Of a stretch of DNA of 64,000 bases, positions 8,388-17,547 are shown one piece after another (the stretch's first letter is position 1; every line of letters starts with the position of its first letter). A program made the translations under genes and the position numbers. The notes beneath the pieces are model-generated. The model was not told the origin of the DNA. It did no database searches and saw only the letters and a list, made by a program, of their open reading frames with translations. Source of the DNA: Pelagibacteraceae bacterium AG-426-E17 (lineage in GTDB: Bacteria > Pseudomonadota > Alphaproteobacteria > Pelagibacterales > Pelagibacteraceae); assembly GCA_003210095.1 (NCBI GenBank), contig QCNP01000001.1, positions 728,001 through 792,000 of the forward strand. Reading direction: 5' to 3'.

Positions 8388-9734
8388 TTAATTTTCTTTT
8401 CTAATTTCTTTAGCCTTTTTTTTTAAAATAACACCTTTTCTTTTCAACATTTTTTCAACATTTTCAGTGTAAGGCTCGTCAATATGTTCTGTAGATGGAT
8501 TTAACTCCATTCCAACCGGTGTAATAGTTTGTGGCATTGGAACAAACTGAGAGTCTGGATTTTCTAAAGTTGGTCGTACTTTCATTCTATGTATGCCAAA
8601 AATTCCTATTATTGAGTGAAAAATAATAATAAATATAAAAAAACCGTTATTTCCAACAACATTCATGAAGATTGAACAAAGAAAGGGGCCACTCATTGCA
8701 CCAAAACCAAAAGCAAATTGTAGACTTGCTCCAGCTGCTACAAATTTATCTTTAGTAATATAATCATTGGTGTGTGCTAAAATTAAAGAAAACAAAGGTA
8801 AACTGCAAAATGAAAATAAAATTACAAAAAAATAAAACCAAATTTTTGAGGAACCTAACCCTTGTGGTAAATACATTGTTCCACTAGAAAAAATAAGCAA
8901 TAAGGCAAAAAAAGCTGCACCAAAAGATGTAAAAACAATCACTTTTCTTCTATCAAATTTATCTGAAACATAACCGATAGGATATTGAGCAATAGCCCCA
9001 GAAATTGTTAAAAGAAAAGTAACAATTGAAATTTCAAGAATTGAAAAATTCATTTCAGCTGCATAAACAGCAAAAAATAAAAAAACTGCTGAGTGAACAG
9101 TACCCAATAATAATGCACCTACTGTACCAAGTGGTGATGAATTATATAAATCTTTAATAGACATTGTGCTAATTTTTTTAAAAGTAGGCGCTTTTCTTTT
9201 TGTTAACAAAATTGGTATAAGTGCCAAAGACATAATTGCGGATATTAAAATAAATGGTTCAAAATTCTCTGGTTCACTAAAATTAAGTAAAAACATTCCT
9301 AACCCCATACTTCCGTATAGTATGATCATATATATTGATAAGACTTTCCCTCTATTTTTATTACTTGCTCTATCATTTAACCAACTTTCTGCAATTGTAT
9401 AAATTAAAACCATTGAATATCCTGTTACAACTCTTAATAAAAACCAGGAGAATGGATTTACAAAAATAGAGTGGAGTAATATCGATAAGGATGCAATGGA
9501 TGCAAAAGCAGCAAAAACTCTTATATGCCCAACGCTTGAAATTACAGGTGTAGCAGTTCTAGCACCAATAAAATAGCCAACAAAGTATCCAGACATCATA
9601 AAACCTGTAGAAGCTAAACTAAAATTTTCTACAACAGCTCTTACACCAAGAAGTGAACTTTGGTATCCGTATGACAACATAATCATACTCATACCCAAAA
9701 ATAGTGCCCAAGAATTTTTTACAATTTTATTCAT
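8388..9734 (-). CDS. Major facilitator superfamily transporter
   Basis: The 448-residue protein has about twelve transmembrane helices in two six-helix halves. The loop between helices 8 and 9 reads PIGYVSDKFDRRKV, the conserved MFS motif G-x-x-x-D-R/K-x-G/D-R-R-K/R, and helix 4-5 carries ESWLNDRASNKNRGKVLS, typical of the YcaD-like branch. A hydrophilic basic tail of about 60 residues (MLKRKGVILKKKAKEIRKEN at the end) projects into the cytoplasm. The substrate cannot be told from sequence. The gene is flanked by gaps of 81 and 58 bases and probably has its own promoter. Confidence 0.87.
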   Translation of the reverse strand: MNKIVKNSWALFLGMSMIMLSYGYQSSLLGVRAVVENFSLASTGFMMSGYFVGYFIGARTATPVISSVGHIRVFAAFASIASLSILLHSIFVNPFSWFLLRVVTGYSMVLIYTIAESWLNDRASNKNRGKVLSIYMIILYGSMGLGMFLLNFSEPENFEPFILISAIMSLALIPILLTKRKAPTFKKISTMSIKDLYNSSPLGTVGALLLGTVHSAVFLFFAVYAAEMNFSILEISIVTFLLTISGAIAQYPIGYVSDKFDRRKVIVFTSFGAAFFALLLIFSSGTMYLPQGLGSSKIWFYFFVILFSFCSLPLFSLILAHTNDYITKDKFVAAGASLQFAFGFGAMSGPFLCSIFMNVVGNNGFFIFIIIFHSIIGIFGIHRMKVRPTLENPDSQFVPMPQTITPVGMELNPSTEHIDEPYTENVEKMLKRKGVILKKKAKEIRKEN

Positions 9735-9792
9735 AAACCGACTGCTTATTATTTGCGATTTTAGACTAAATCAAGAAATTATTATGTCTAAC

Positions 9793-10653
9793 TTATGATT
9801 TTTTTAATTTTAAAAAAGAATGAACAGCAATTGTAACAATTATAACTATACCACCAAGGATTGTTTCAGTTGTTGGCTGTTCTTTAATTATTAACCAAAC
9901 CCAAATTGGACCAATGATAGTTTCCAGCAAAAAGAATAGGTTTACCTCTGCTGCAGTTATAAATCTTGGAGCGATAGTTACTAAAACAAATGGTATTGCA
10001 ACACACATTAAACACATTAAAGGAACAATTATTAAATCGTTTCCAATAAGAGAATAATCGTCGATAAAAATTAAAGCAAAGCATGCTACAAACAATTTTC
10101 CAATTACTGCAGATGGGACTAAATTTAATTTTTTTGCAGACCTTATTATAACTGCACCAATAGCTAATCCTAGTGCTGCAATAAAACCAAGTATATCTCC
10201 GTAGAAGTTACCAATTTTAATTGAGTCATAAAAAATATATATTACCGAAACAAAAGTAATGATTATAGCTAACCATGTTTTTTTGTCAGGATTTTCTTTT
10301 AAAAAAACATTACTCAAAATTGCAGATAACATCGGTGCTGTTGCAATCATGACCAAAGTATTTGCAACATTTGTATTTTGAATTGAAACAACAAAAGCAA
10401 TATTTGTTATTGAAAAAGTTATAATATAAGCGATACCTTTGTAGCCATTTGAAAATAAAATTTTAAAAAATCTAGTTTGATAAATTATAATCATACCTAT
10501 AAAAACAACAGCAAATGGAATAATTCCCCTATAAAAAACTAAACCCCAAGTATCAATTGATGAAAGTCTTATAAATAAAGAGTCGGGAGTGATTAACATC
10601 ACTGCTATAAAAGCCATCAAAGAACCTTTTTTTTGGTTAGATAGATCTCTCAT
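9793..10653 (-). CDS. EamA/DMT-family transporter
   Basis: A 286-residue inner-membrane protein with about ten helices in two EamA repeats. The start MRDLSNQKKGSLMAFIAVML and the repeat-ending segment ANTLVMIATAPMLSAILSNV followed by FLKENPDKKTW are typical, as is the second-half AAEVNLFFLLETIIGPIWVW. The substrate is unknown. Its start overlaps the end of the upstream DUF255 gene by 17 bases, so the two are likely translated from the same message; no functional link is obvious. The EamA family call is confident, anything finer is not. Confidence 0.87.
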   Translation of the reverse strand: MRDLSNQKKGSLMAFIAVMLITPDSLFIRLSSIDTWGLVFYRGIIPFAVVFIGMIIIYQTRFFKILFSNGYKGIAYIITFSITNIAFVVSIQNTNVANTLVMIATAPMLSAILSNVFLKENPDKKTWLAIIITFVSVIYIFYDSIKIGNFYGDILGFIAALGLAIGAVIIRSAKKLNLVPSAVIGKLFVACFALIFIDDYSLIGNDLIIVPLMCLMCVAIPFVLVTIAPRFITAAEVNLFFLLETIIGPIWVWLIIKEQPTTETILGGIVIIVTIAVHSFLKLKKS

Positions 10654-12586
10654 TTAAATAATTATTAATTTCAGAAAAATTTTTTAATTTTTTTGAACAA
10701 GTTTGATTTTTACAAATTAAAATAAATTGTTCATCTTCAGATTTTTTATAAATAAATGTAGATTTTTCGAAGTAATTTAACAATAAAAAGTCTCGAATTT
10801 CTTGAAACTCTTCATTAAAACCAAAAAATGTGAAAGTAATATTATTTTCACAAATATCTAAGGTTTTATAATAGCTAAACATTTGTGAGTAATTTCTGTC
10901 TATCAAAGAATAAAAGGACTTTGTAAGATTTTCTATTTTATTTTTATAAACATTATTTTCAGTTATATTAAAAATTTTATTTAGTGTAAGCAGAAAAATA
11001 CTATTTCCATTTGGAATATTATTATCAATTATATCTATAGGTTTAACAAATAGATCATTTGTTTTTTGCGAATTTTTTTGTAAAGTTTTTGTCTCCTCAT
11101 CGTAGAAAAGACTCCATGTTTCTTTTAATATTTCCTCACTCCTGTTAAGATAGTTTTCATTACCTGTCACCTCGTAAAAACTTACTAAAACTAATGCAAA
11201 ATATGCGTAATCTTCTAAAAATACATCTATTTCTTCTTTCTTATCATAACAATGATAAATCTTATTTTTAAGAGTTTTTTGTAAAATTTCTAAAAGTTTA
11301 AATGATTTATCTCTAAGTGTTTTATTCTTAAGTACAAAAGATGAATGTAATAAAGTATATATCCAAAAGCTATTTAAATCAGTTTGACTTTTATCATCGA
11401 AAAAAGGCTTTACTCTTTTTTTTCTTTCATTAAAAAGCTTTTTTTCACTTTTGTTTATAATTTCTAACTCGTTTTCATTTAATTCTAAATTATCACTCTC
11501 AATTAATATATTTGATCCTTCAAAGTTTCCTTCTTTTGAGACTAAGTATTTTTTTTTAAATACTTCAATATCTTTACCAAGTAGTTTTGTAATTTCTTCA
11601 TAACTCCAAACATAGTATTTGCCTTCAATACCTTCACTATCTGCATCATAAGCCGAGCCTAATAAGTTTTTGTCATTAAGAAATTCGCTATTTATAAAAT
11701 TAATTGTTTGGATTAGTTTCTCATTCAATTTTTCGTCTTTTTTACTTACTAAATAATTATTTACTGTTCTTACGAACAAAATATTATCGTAAAGCATTTT
11801 TTCAAAATGGGGAACTATCCATTTTTCGTCAACAGTATACCTAGAAATACCACCACCAATGTGATCGTAAATACCTTTAGATGAAATATTATTCAGTAAT
11901 TTTCTAACTACATCTAAGAAAGTATTTTTTTTATTTTTAATATAAAAATAAAATATTGTATCAAATATATATAATTGGGGAAACTTTGGCGCTCCTTTAA
12001 AGCCACCATTTTTTTCATCCATGTATTGTAAAATTTTTTCAACCAATGGTTCGACATCTTGTTTTATAACAGCAGTTTTTATATTAAATTCTTTAAAAAC
12101 TAGCTTCATTTGCTCAACTTGATTTACAATTTTTTCTCTGTTCTCTTTATAAACCTTCGAAACATTGTTAAGAACTTGGGTAAAACTTGGTCTTCCTTGC
12201 ATTTCTTTTGGTGGAAAGTATGTTCCTCCAGTAAAAGGCACACCATTTTCATCTAAAAACATTGACAACGGCCAACCTCCTTGAGCACCAGTTAGTATAC
12301 CTAGACTTCTTTGAAATATAAAATCTAAATCTGGTCTCTCTTCTCTATCAACTTTTATATTAATAAAATTGTCATTCATTACTTTTGCTATTTCAATGTT
12401 TTCGAAACTTTCATAGGCCATCACATGACACCAATGACAACTAGCATATCCAATACTTAAAAAAATTGGTTTTTTTTCAACTTTTGCTTTTTTTAAACTG
12501 TCTTTATTCCATGCTAACCAATCAACAGGATTATTTTCATGCTGTTTAAGATAAGGACTTTTTTCGGATTTTAATTTATTAGACAA
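10637..12586 (-). CDS. DUF255 thioredoxin-domain protein (YyaL/SPATA20-like)
   Basis: The 649-residue protein starts with a thioredoxin-like domain (about residues 1-165): SEKSPYLKQHENNPVDWLAW, then SIGYASCHWCHVMAYESFEN holding the CHWC redox pair, and VDREERPDLD. The remainder matches the alpha/alpha-barrel, glycosidase-like part (EKMLYDNILFV, YDADSEGIEGKYYVW). Homologues are widespread (YyaL in bacteria, spermatogenesis-associated protein 20 in animals) but biochemically poorly defined. Length is slightly below the usual 670-700. It lies two bases from the HD-domain gene upstream and overlaps the EamA gene downstream, forming a small operon. No export signal is seen. Confidence 0.9.
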   Translation of the reverse strand: MSNKLKSEKSPYLKQHENNPVDWLAWNKDSLKKAKVEKKPIFLSIGYASCHWCHVMAYESFENIEIAKVMNDNFINIKVDREERPDLDFIFQRSLGILTGAQGGWPLSMFLDENGVPFTGGTYFPPKEMQGRPSFTQVLNNVSKVYKENREKIVNQVEQMKLVFKEFNIKTAVIKQDVEPLVEKILQYMDEKNGGFKGAPKFPQLYIFDTIFYFYIKNKKNTFLDVVRKLLNNISSKGIYDHIGGGISRYTVDEKWIVPHFEKMLYDNILFVRTVNNYLVSKKDEKLNEKLIQTINFINSEFLNDKNLLGSAYDADSEGIEGKYYVWSYEEITKLLGKDIEVFKKKYLVSKEGNFEGSNILIESDNLELNENELEIINKSEKKLFNERKKRVKPFFDDKSQTDLNSFWIYTLLHSSFVLKNKTLRDKSFKLLEILQKTLKNKIYHCYDKKEEIDVFLEDYAYFALVLVSFYEVTGNENYLNRSEEILKETWSLFYDEETKTLQKNSQKTNDLFVKPIDIIDNNIPNGNSIFLLTLNKIFNITENNVYKNKIENLTKSFYSLIDRNYSQMFSYYKTLDICENNITFTFFGFNEEFQEIRDFLLLNYFEKSTFIYKKSEDEQFILICKNQTCSKKLKNFSEINNYLNERSI

Positions 12587-12587
12587 T

Positions 12588-13145
12588 TTAATAGTGAGAA
12601 TATGGTTTTCTTGAAAATATATTTCTCACCATAGGTTCAAAATCCTTGAGATTCATGGACTTATAATTTGGATCAAAAGAACATTGATCGTATTTCTCAC
12701 AAAAATCTACTGTCGCTTGGTAGTATTTGTGGTCTTTGTATTTTTCTCTCTTAAACCTATCAGCACCTAAATGGTGAGCATAATAATACATTTGAAACTC
12801 ACCGTGTTTCTCTATTATCCAATGGGTTTTTTCAGAAACGTATGGTTTCAACACTGTTGCTGCGTATTCTGAGTGATTTAAAGGAGCAAGTTCATCTCCT
12901 ATATCATGTAACAAACATGCAACTACCATCTCTTCACTTTCTTTATTTTTATAAGCTCTAGTAGCACTTTGCAAAGAGTGTTCTAATCTTGAAATTTTGT
13001 AACCTTCTAAAGTTGAAGTCATTCTTGATAAGAAACCTAATATTCTATCAGCAGTTTCACCTACATACTCTTTTTCAAGTTTATCTAAAAACATGTAGTC
13101 TTCCTTAGTACCATTTTTCATTTCTGTGAAATTTACTTTTTTCAT
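12588..13145 (-). CDS. HD-domain metalloprotein
   Basis: The 185-residue protein carries the HD-domain metal ligands in order: His in RLEHSLQSATRA (about residue 56), the HD pair in CLLHDIGDELAP (about 85-86) and His in LNHSEYAA, with a later Asp in the C-terminal half. HD proteins are mostly phosphohydrolases, but a diiron oxygenase branch (PhnZ and myo-inositol oxygenase relatives) has a similar small architecture with a LEH segment, and this protein fits either. The gene sits between purF and the DUF255 gene with gaps of 3 and 1 bases, so it belongs to that transcript. The reaction is undetermined. Confidence 0.75.
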   Translation of the reverse strand: MKKVNFTEMKNGTKEDYMFLDKLEKEYVGETADRILGFLSRMTSTLEGYKISRLEHSLQSATRAYKNKESEEMVVACLLHDIGDELAPLNHSEYAATVLKPYVSEKTHWIIEKHGEFQMYYYAHHLGADRFKREKYKDHKYYQATVDFCEKYDQCSFDPNYKSMNLKDFEPMVRNIFSRKPYSHY

Positions 13146-13148
13146 AAT

Positions 13149-14630
13149 TTAATTATTAGATGCAGTACTTAGTAATGACAACTGCGTCACTTTATTATCA
13201 CCAAGATTATCAATTAATTTAACAGGATAATCACCAGTGAAGTAATGATCAGTAAGTTGTGGATATGTTTTGTTTCTATTCTCAAAACCCATTGCTTTGT
13301 ATAAGCCTTCAATACTTAAAAATTCTAATGATTTAGCATTGATATAATCACATATTTGGTTGTTGTTCATATTTGCTGCAAGCAATTCTTTTTTAGTTGG
13401 CGTATCAACACCGTAAAAATCTGGATATTTGATTTCTGGACAAGCTATTCTTACATGAACCTCTTTTGCACCAGCATCATATAACATTTTAACTATTTTA
13501 TGTGACGTTGTTCCACGAACTAAAGAGTCATCAATTAAAATAATTATTTTATTTTTTATGGTAGTTTTATTTGCATTAAGTTTTAGCTTTACTCCTAAGC
13601 TTCTTATTTTTTGAGCAGGCTCAATAAATGTTCTACCAACATAATGATTTCTGATTAAACCAAGATCAAATGGTATTTTGGTTAATTGACTAAATCCTAT
13701 CGCTGCAGCATTACCTGAATCTGGAACTGGCACTACTAAATCTGCTTTTAGTGAGTTTTCTTTTGCAAGTTCCCCACCAAAATTTTTTCTATATTCATAA
13801 GCACACTTACCATTTAATAAACTATCTGGTCTTGAAAAATAAATATATTCAAAAACACAAGGTCTAATTTTTTTAACAGGAAAAGGTTTTATACTATTTA
13901 ATTTATTATCTTGTATGTAAACAATTTCTCCATTTTCAACGTCTCTAACATACTTAGCTCCTATAATATCTAAAGCACATGTTTCTGACGCAAAGACATA
14001 AGAGTTATTTAATTTTCCAATAACAAGTGGTCTTATTCCAAAAGGATCTCGAACTCCAATCAAAGTATTTTGCGTTAACATTACTAAAGCATAACCTCCT
14101 TGAATTTGAAATAATGCATCTATAATTTTATCTATGGTTTTTACTCTTTTAGATCTTGCAATTAATTGCACAATTGTTTCTGTATCAGATGTTGTATAAA
14201 AAATAGCACCATCCTCGACCAATTTCTTTCTGAGTGTTATTGCATTTGTTAAATTACCGTTGTGAGAAACTCCAATTCCGCCAGTGTTAGTATCCGCAAA
14301 AAAAGGCTGTATATTTCTTAAAGTTGTACCTCCTGTAGTGCTATATCTATTATGGCCGATCGCATAGTTTCCAGGTAGTGACTTTAAAACTTTCTCTTTA
14401 TTAAAGTTATCACCAACTAAACCAAACCTTTTTTCTGAATGATATTTTTTGCCATCAAATGACACTATTCCACAACCTTCTTGGCCCCTATGTTGTAAAG
14501 CATGTAAACCAAGAGCAGCTAAAGTTGATGCATCTTCATTATTACTAATCCCAAATACACCACACTCCTCTTTTATTTTTGGATTATAATTCTTGAACTT
14601 TTTCTTTAGTATTTTGATAGTCTTTTTCAT
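13149..14630 (-). CDS. purF: Amidophosphoribosyltransferase
   Basis: The 493-residue enzyme makes phosphoribosylamine from PRPP and glutamine, the first committed step of purine synthesis. A 22-residue propeptide precedes the N-terminal nucleophile Cys23 (EECGVFG), as in PurF enzymes that are trimmed. GHNRYSTTGG is the glutaminase Arg-binding loop, and IILIDDSLVRGTTS is the PRPP-binding signature. The start overlaps the end of cvpA by 47 bases; no other start codon is available before Cys23, so the overlap is real unless cvpA is longer than it should be. cvpA-purF adjacency is common in proteobacteria. Confidence 0.96.
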   Translation of the reverse strand: MKKTIKILKKKFKNYNPKIKEECGVFGISNNEDASTLAALGLHALQHRGQEGCGIVSFDGKKYHSEKRFGLVGDNFNKEKVLKSLPGNYAIGHNRYSTTGGTTLRNIQPFFADTNTGGIGVSHNGNLTNAITLRKKLVEDGAIFYTTSDTETIVQLIARSKRVKTIDKIIDALFQIQGGYALVMLTQNTLIGVRDPFGIRPLVIGKLNNSYVFASETCALDIIGAKYVRDVENGEIVYIQDNKLNSIKPFPVKKIRPCVFEYIYFSRPDSLLNGKCAYEYRKNFGGELAKENSLKADLVVPVPDSGNAAAIGFSQLTKIPFDLGLIRNHYVGRTFIEPAQKIRSLGVKLKLNANKTTIKNKIIILIDDSLVRGTTSHKIVKMLYDAGAKEVHVRIACPEIKYPDFYGVDTPTKKELLAANMNNNQICDYINAKSLEFLSIEGLYKAMGFENRNKTYPQLTDHYFTGDYPVKLIDNLGDNKVTQLSLLSTASNN

Positions 14631-15144
14631 TTGGAAATTCTTTAATTAAATAATTACTACCTTTTAGAACATATGGAAAGCTATAAGAATGGTCAAGATT
14701 TATCGGCCATTTTTTATGATTGTAAATAATGTCTATTGTAGCAAAAATACATATAGAAATTACATATGCTCTTAAGAAACCAAAGAAAAAACCAAATATT
14801 TTGTCTAAAGTTCCTATTCCAGAGTAACTAACTGCTTTACTGATTCCTTTATTTATCATTAGAACTAAAAAAATTATTACAATAAAAATTGATAATCCTA
14901 AAACAACATCTAATATATATTCATTGTCTATAAAATCTGAAACATAAGGTTTTATTCTTGGAAACAAAAATAAAGTTAATACATATGCTAGTATCCATTT
15001 ACTTGCAGACAATAAGCTTAGCACAAAACCTTTAGATGTGCATTTAATTAATGATAAAAAAGTAAGAACGATAAATACTAGATCAAAAATTTGTATTTTA
15101 TTTAAAAAATTTAATAAGTTTTCAGTCATGTATTTCAATACCAA
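14584..15144 (-). CDS. cvpA: CvpA family membrane protein
   Basis: A 186-residue inner-membrane protein with about four helices: FDLVFIVLTFLSLIKCTSKG opens the domain, followed by the conserved SKWILAYVLTLFLFP and IGTLDKIFGFFFGFLRAYVI segments that define the colicin V production protein family. CvpA is linked to envelope homeostasis and colicin V secretion in enterobacteria; its molecular activity is unclear. The gene overlaps the RND transporter upstream by 23 bases and purF downstream by 47, so all three are on one message. The C-terminal 40 residues are hydrophilic. Confidence 0.9.
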   Translation of the reverse strand: MVLKYMTENLLNFLNKIQIFDLVFIVLTFLSLIKCTSKGFVLSLLSASKWILAYVLTLFLFPRIKPYVSDFIDNEYILDVVLGLSIFIVIIFLVLMINKGISKAVSYSGIGTLDKIFGFFFGFLRAYVISICIFATIDIIYNHKKWPINLDHSYSFPYVLKGSNYLIKEFPNEKDYQNTKEKVQEL

Positions 15145-17524
15145 AAGGTTTTATCAAAGTTATTAAAGCAGGCAAAAGAGATAAAACTAATAACATTGCT
15201 AATAACATTGCTATACCCGTAAAAATCCCAAAATATATTGTTGGAATAAAATTTGATAAAACAAGTATTGAAAATCCAAAAACTATAGTTATTGAAGTAT
15301 TTAATATAGCAACACCTACTGATGAGTGACAAATTTTAATTACCTCATTGTAATTTTGCTTGTATTTAAACTCCTCAATAAATCTATAAATATAATGAAT
15401 ACTATTATCAACAGCAATTCCAATTGTGATTGCTGCTATTGTAATTGTCATCATATCTAAAGGAATATTTAACAAACCTATCAAACCAAGTATAGAAAAT
15501 GCCGCTATAAAATTAGGTATTACTCCGATTAAAGATATCTTAACATTCCTAAAAAGTATCAAAAACATAATGAAGATTCCTAACATTACTAGTCCTAATG
15601 TTAATATTTGAGATTTAAATAAACTTTGAAGTAAATTATTAAATAAAATTAATACACCCCCTAATTTATAACTTTCCTCTTTTAAATTTAATTTATTATG
15701 TAGATCGTAGTTTATTTTTTTGATTAATTCATTTCTTCTCAAATCCTTAGATGAGTCTTTAATTCTTAAACTAATTCTAGCCTCGTTGTTTGTTACAGAA
15801 ATATATGGATCTACTATCTCTCTTTTTATGTTTTCTGGTAATTTGGTGTAAAGTACTCCCATTTCTAAAGTTCCTAATTCATTATTATTATTTAATGTAG
15901 TTGCGATTTCTATTATTGAGTAGAAAGATAGAACTTTACCAATATGATCAAGATTTTCTAGATAAGTGTGAACATTCTTAATTCTGTCTATCTTATCTTT
16001 TGTAAACCAATATTTGCTATCATCTGAGGTATTTTCATCCTCTTCCCAATCATCAAATTCATCATTTTTTTCAGAAACTTCATTATTTGTCTTAGTATTA
16101 AATTTTAAAATTATATCTAAAGGAGTAGTACCACCAAGCTTTTCATCAATTAATTTCATACCTCTATAGATTTCAGTATCTTTACTAAAATAATTAATAA
16201 AACTATTTTCTACTTTCAATTTCGAGATTCCAAAAATGCTTAAGATAATTAATAAAATAGAAATAATATAAATTAATTTTTTTTTTGTTATTGAACAATT
16301 AGCTAAAAAATTTGTAAAGTTTGTAAAAGACTTTTCTTGTACATCAATTTTTTCTGAAGCCATTAAGTTTAATAATGATGGCAATAGAGTAAATGTTACA
16401 ATAAACGAAGTTATTAGACCAAAAGTCATCATCCATCCAAAATCAATAATTGGTTTAATTTCGCTAAATATTAAAGATAGGAAAGCACATATTGTTGTTA
16501 AAACTGTATAAGCTATTGGCCAAAACATTTTGGAGGTGGCCAAATAAATTAATTCGTTTGTAGGCTTATTTTCTAAGGTGGTTTTGAGCTGAAGATATCT
16601 AGTGCTCATATGTATATTCATAGCCATTGTTAAAATTAGCATTAATGCAATAAAGTTTGACGAAATTACTGTGACTTTCCAACCCATTATTCCTAAAAAA
16701 CCTGTCATAATTAAAACTGATAAAAAACAACTACTTATTGGTATTAGTATCCATATAAACTTTCTAAATACGTACCACAAAGTGAGAACAATAAATAAAA
16801 AAACACCAATGCCAAATGTAAATATATCACTTTTAATAAATGTCATCATGTCATCAGCTATCATGGGAATGCCACCAAGATGAATTTTACCAATATCGCT
16901 AAAAGACTTAATTATTTCTCTAATCTCTAAAATATTATTATGATTTTTTTCTTTTAATTTATCTTTATAAGTTTGTAATTCTTTTTTTGATTGAAATTGT
17001 TTAGCATTAGCTTCAGTATTTTTTATGTTTACAATTATTCCTGTTGTAGTTTTATCTTCACTGATTACAAAATTTTTAAATACCGGGCTGCTTGCAATTT
17101 CATTAAATCCTCTTTCTCTATCAATATTCTCATCTTTTAAAGTTCTGTAATTTTTAATTCTATCCATCAAAGGCTCATCCGAGCTATCTAAGAGGGGTAT
17201 ATCTAGAATTGTTATTACGTTATGAACCCAATCTAGGCTTTGTATTTTATATTTAAGACTTAGAATATTATTAATTACATTGTCCGAAATTATACTTTCA
17301 TTGGGTGTTAAAGTTAAAACTAAAAAGTCTTTCGAGCCAAATTTTTCACTTATTTCCTGAAGATATTTAAGGTCTGGATCACCTTCTATTAAAAGGGTTT
17401 CTGACGATGCATCTAATCTAAAATCTTTAGAATTATATCCAAAAAATAAAGCTGTCAAAATTATAAAAATCAATACTGTCTTTGGATTTTTAAGAATGAT
17501 ATTTTTATAAATATTTGAGATCAT
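15122..17524 (-). CDS. RND superfamily (MMPL-like) exporter
   Basis: An 800-residue membrane protein with the RND twofold layout: one N-terminal helix, a large periplasmic loop (about residues 35-225), five helices, a second loop (about 440-620) and a final helix bundle. AITIGIAVDNSIHYIYRF in the second half has the conserved Gly-x-x-x-Asp of helix 4 in proton-driven RND and sterol-sensing-domain proteins. The type is a single-gene MMPL/HpnN-like exporter of lipids or other hydrophobic compounds, not an AcrB-type multidrug pump. An acidic insert around residues 470-490 (NDEFDDWEEDENTSDDS) is unusual. It is the promoter-proximal gene of the cvpA-purF run, 23 bases after dnaB ends. Confidence 0.88.
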   Translation of the reverse strand: MISNIYKNIILKNPKTVLIFIILTALFFGYNSKDFRLDASSETLLIEGDPDLKYLQEISEKFGSKDFLVLTLTPNESIISDNVINNILSLKYKIQSLDWVHNVITILDIPLLDSSDEPLMDRIKNYRTLKDENIDRERGFNEIASSPVFKNFVISEDKTTTGIIVNIKNTEANAKQFQSKKELQTYKDKLKEKNHNNILEIREIIKSFSDIGKIHLGGIPMIADDMMTFIKSDIFTFGIGVFLFIVLTLWYVFRKFIWILIPISSCFLSVLIMTGFLGIMGWKVTVISSNFIALMLILTMAMNIHMSTRYLQLKTTLENKPTNELIYLATSKMFWPIAYTVLTTICAFLSLIFSEIKPIIDFGWMMTFGLITSFIVTFTLLPSLLNLMASEKIDVQEKSFTNFTNFLANCSITKKKLIYIISILLIILSIFGISKLKVENSFINYFSKDTEIYRGMKLIDEKLGGTTPLDIILKFNTKTNNEVSEKNDEFDDWEEDENTSDDSKYWFTKDKIDRIKNVHTYLENLDHIGKVLSFYSIIEIATTLNNNNELGTLEMGVLYTKLPENIKREIVDPYISVTNNEARISLRIKDSSKDLRRNELIKKINYDLHNKLNLKEESYKLGGVLILFNNLLQSLFKSQILTLGLVMLGIFIMFLILFRNVKISLIGVIPNFIAAFSILGLIGLLNIPLDMMTITIAAITIGIAVDNSIHYIYRFIEEFKYKQNYNEVIKICHSSVGVAILNTSITIVFGFSILVLSNFIPTIYFGIFTGIAMLLAMLLVLSLLPALITLIKPFGIEIHD

Positions 17525-17547
17525 TTACTGTAATATATAATTATATA

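Noticed and set aside
16602-16883. Plus-strand open frame inside the RND exporter
   Set aside because: Hydrophobic-codon shadow of membrane helices in the opposite strand.
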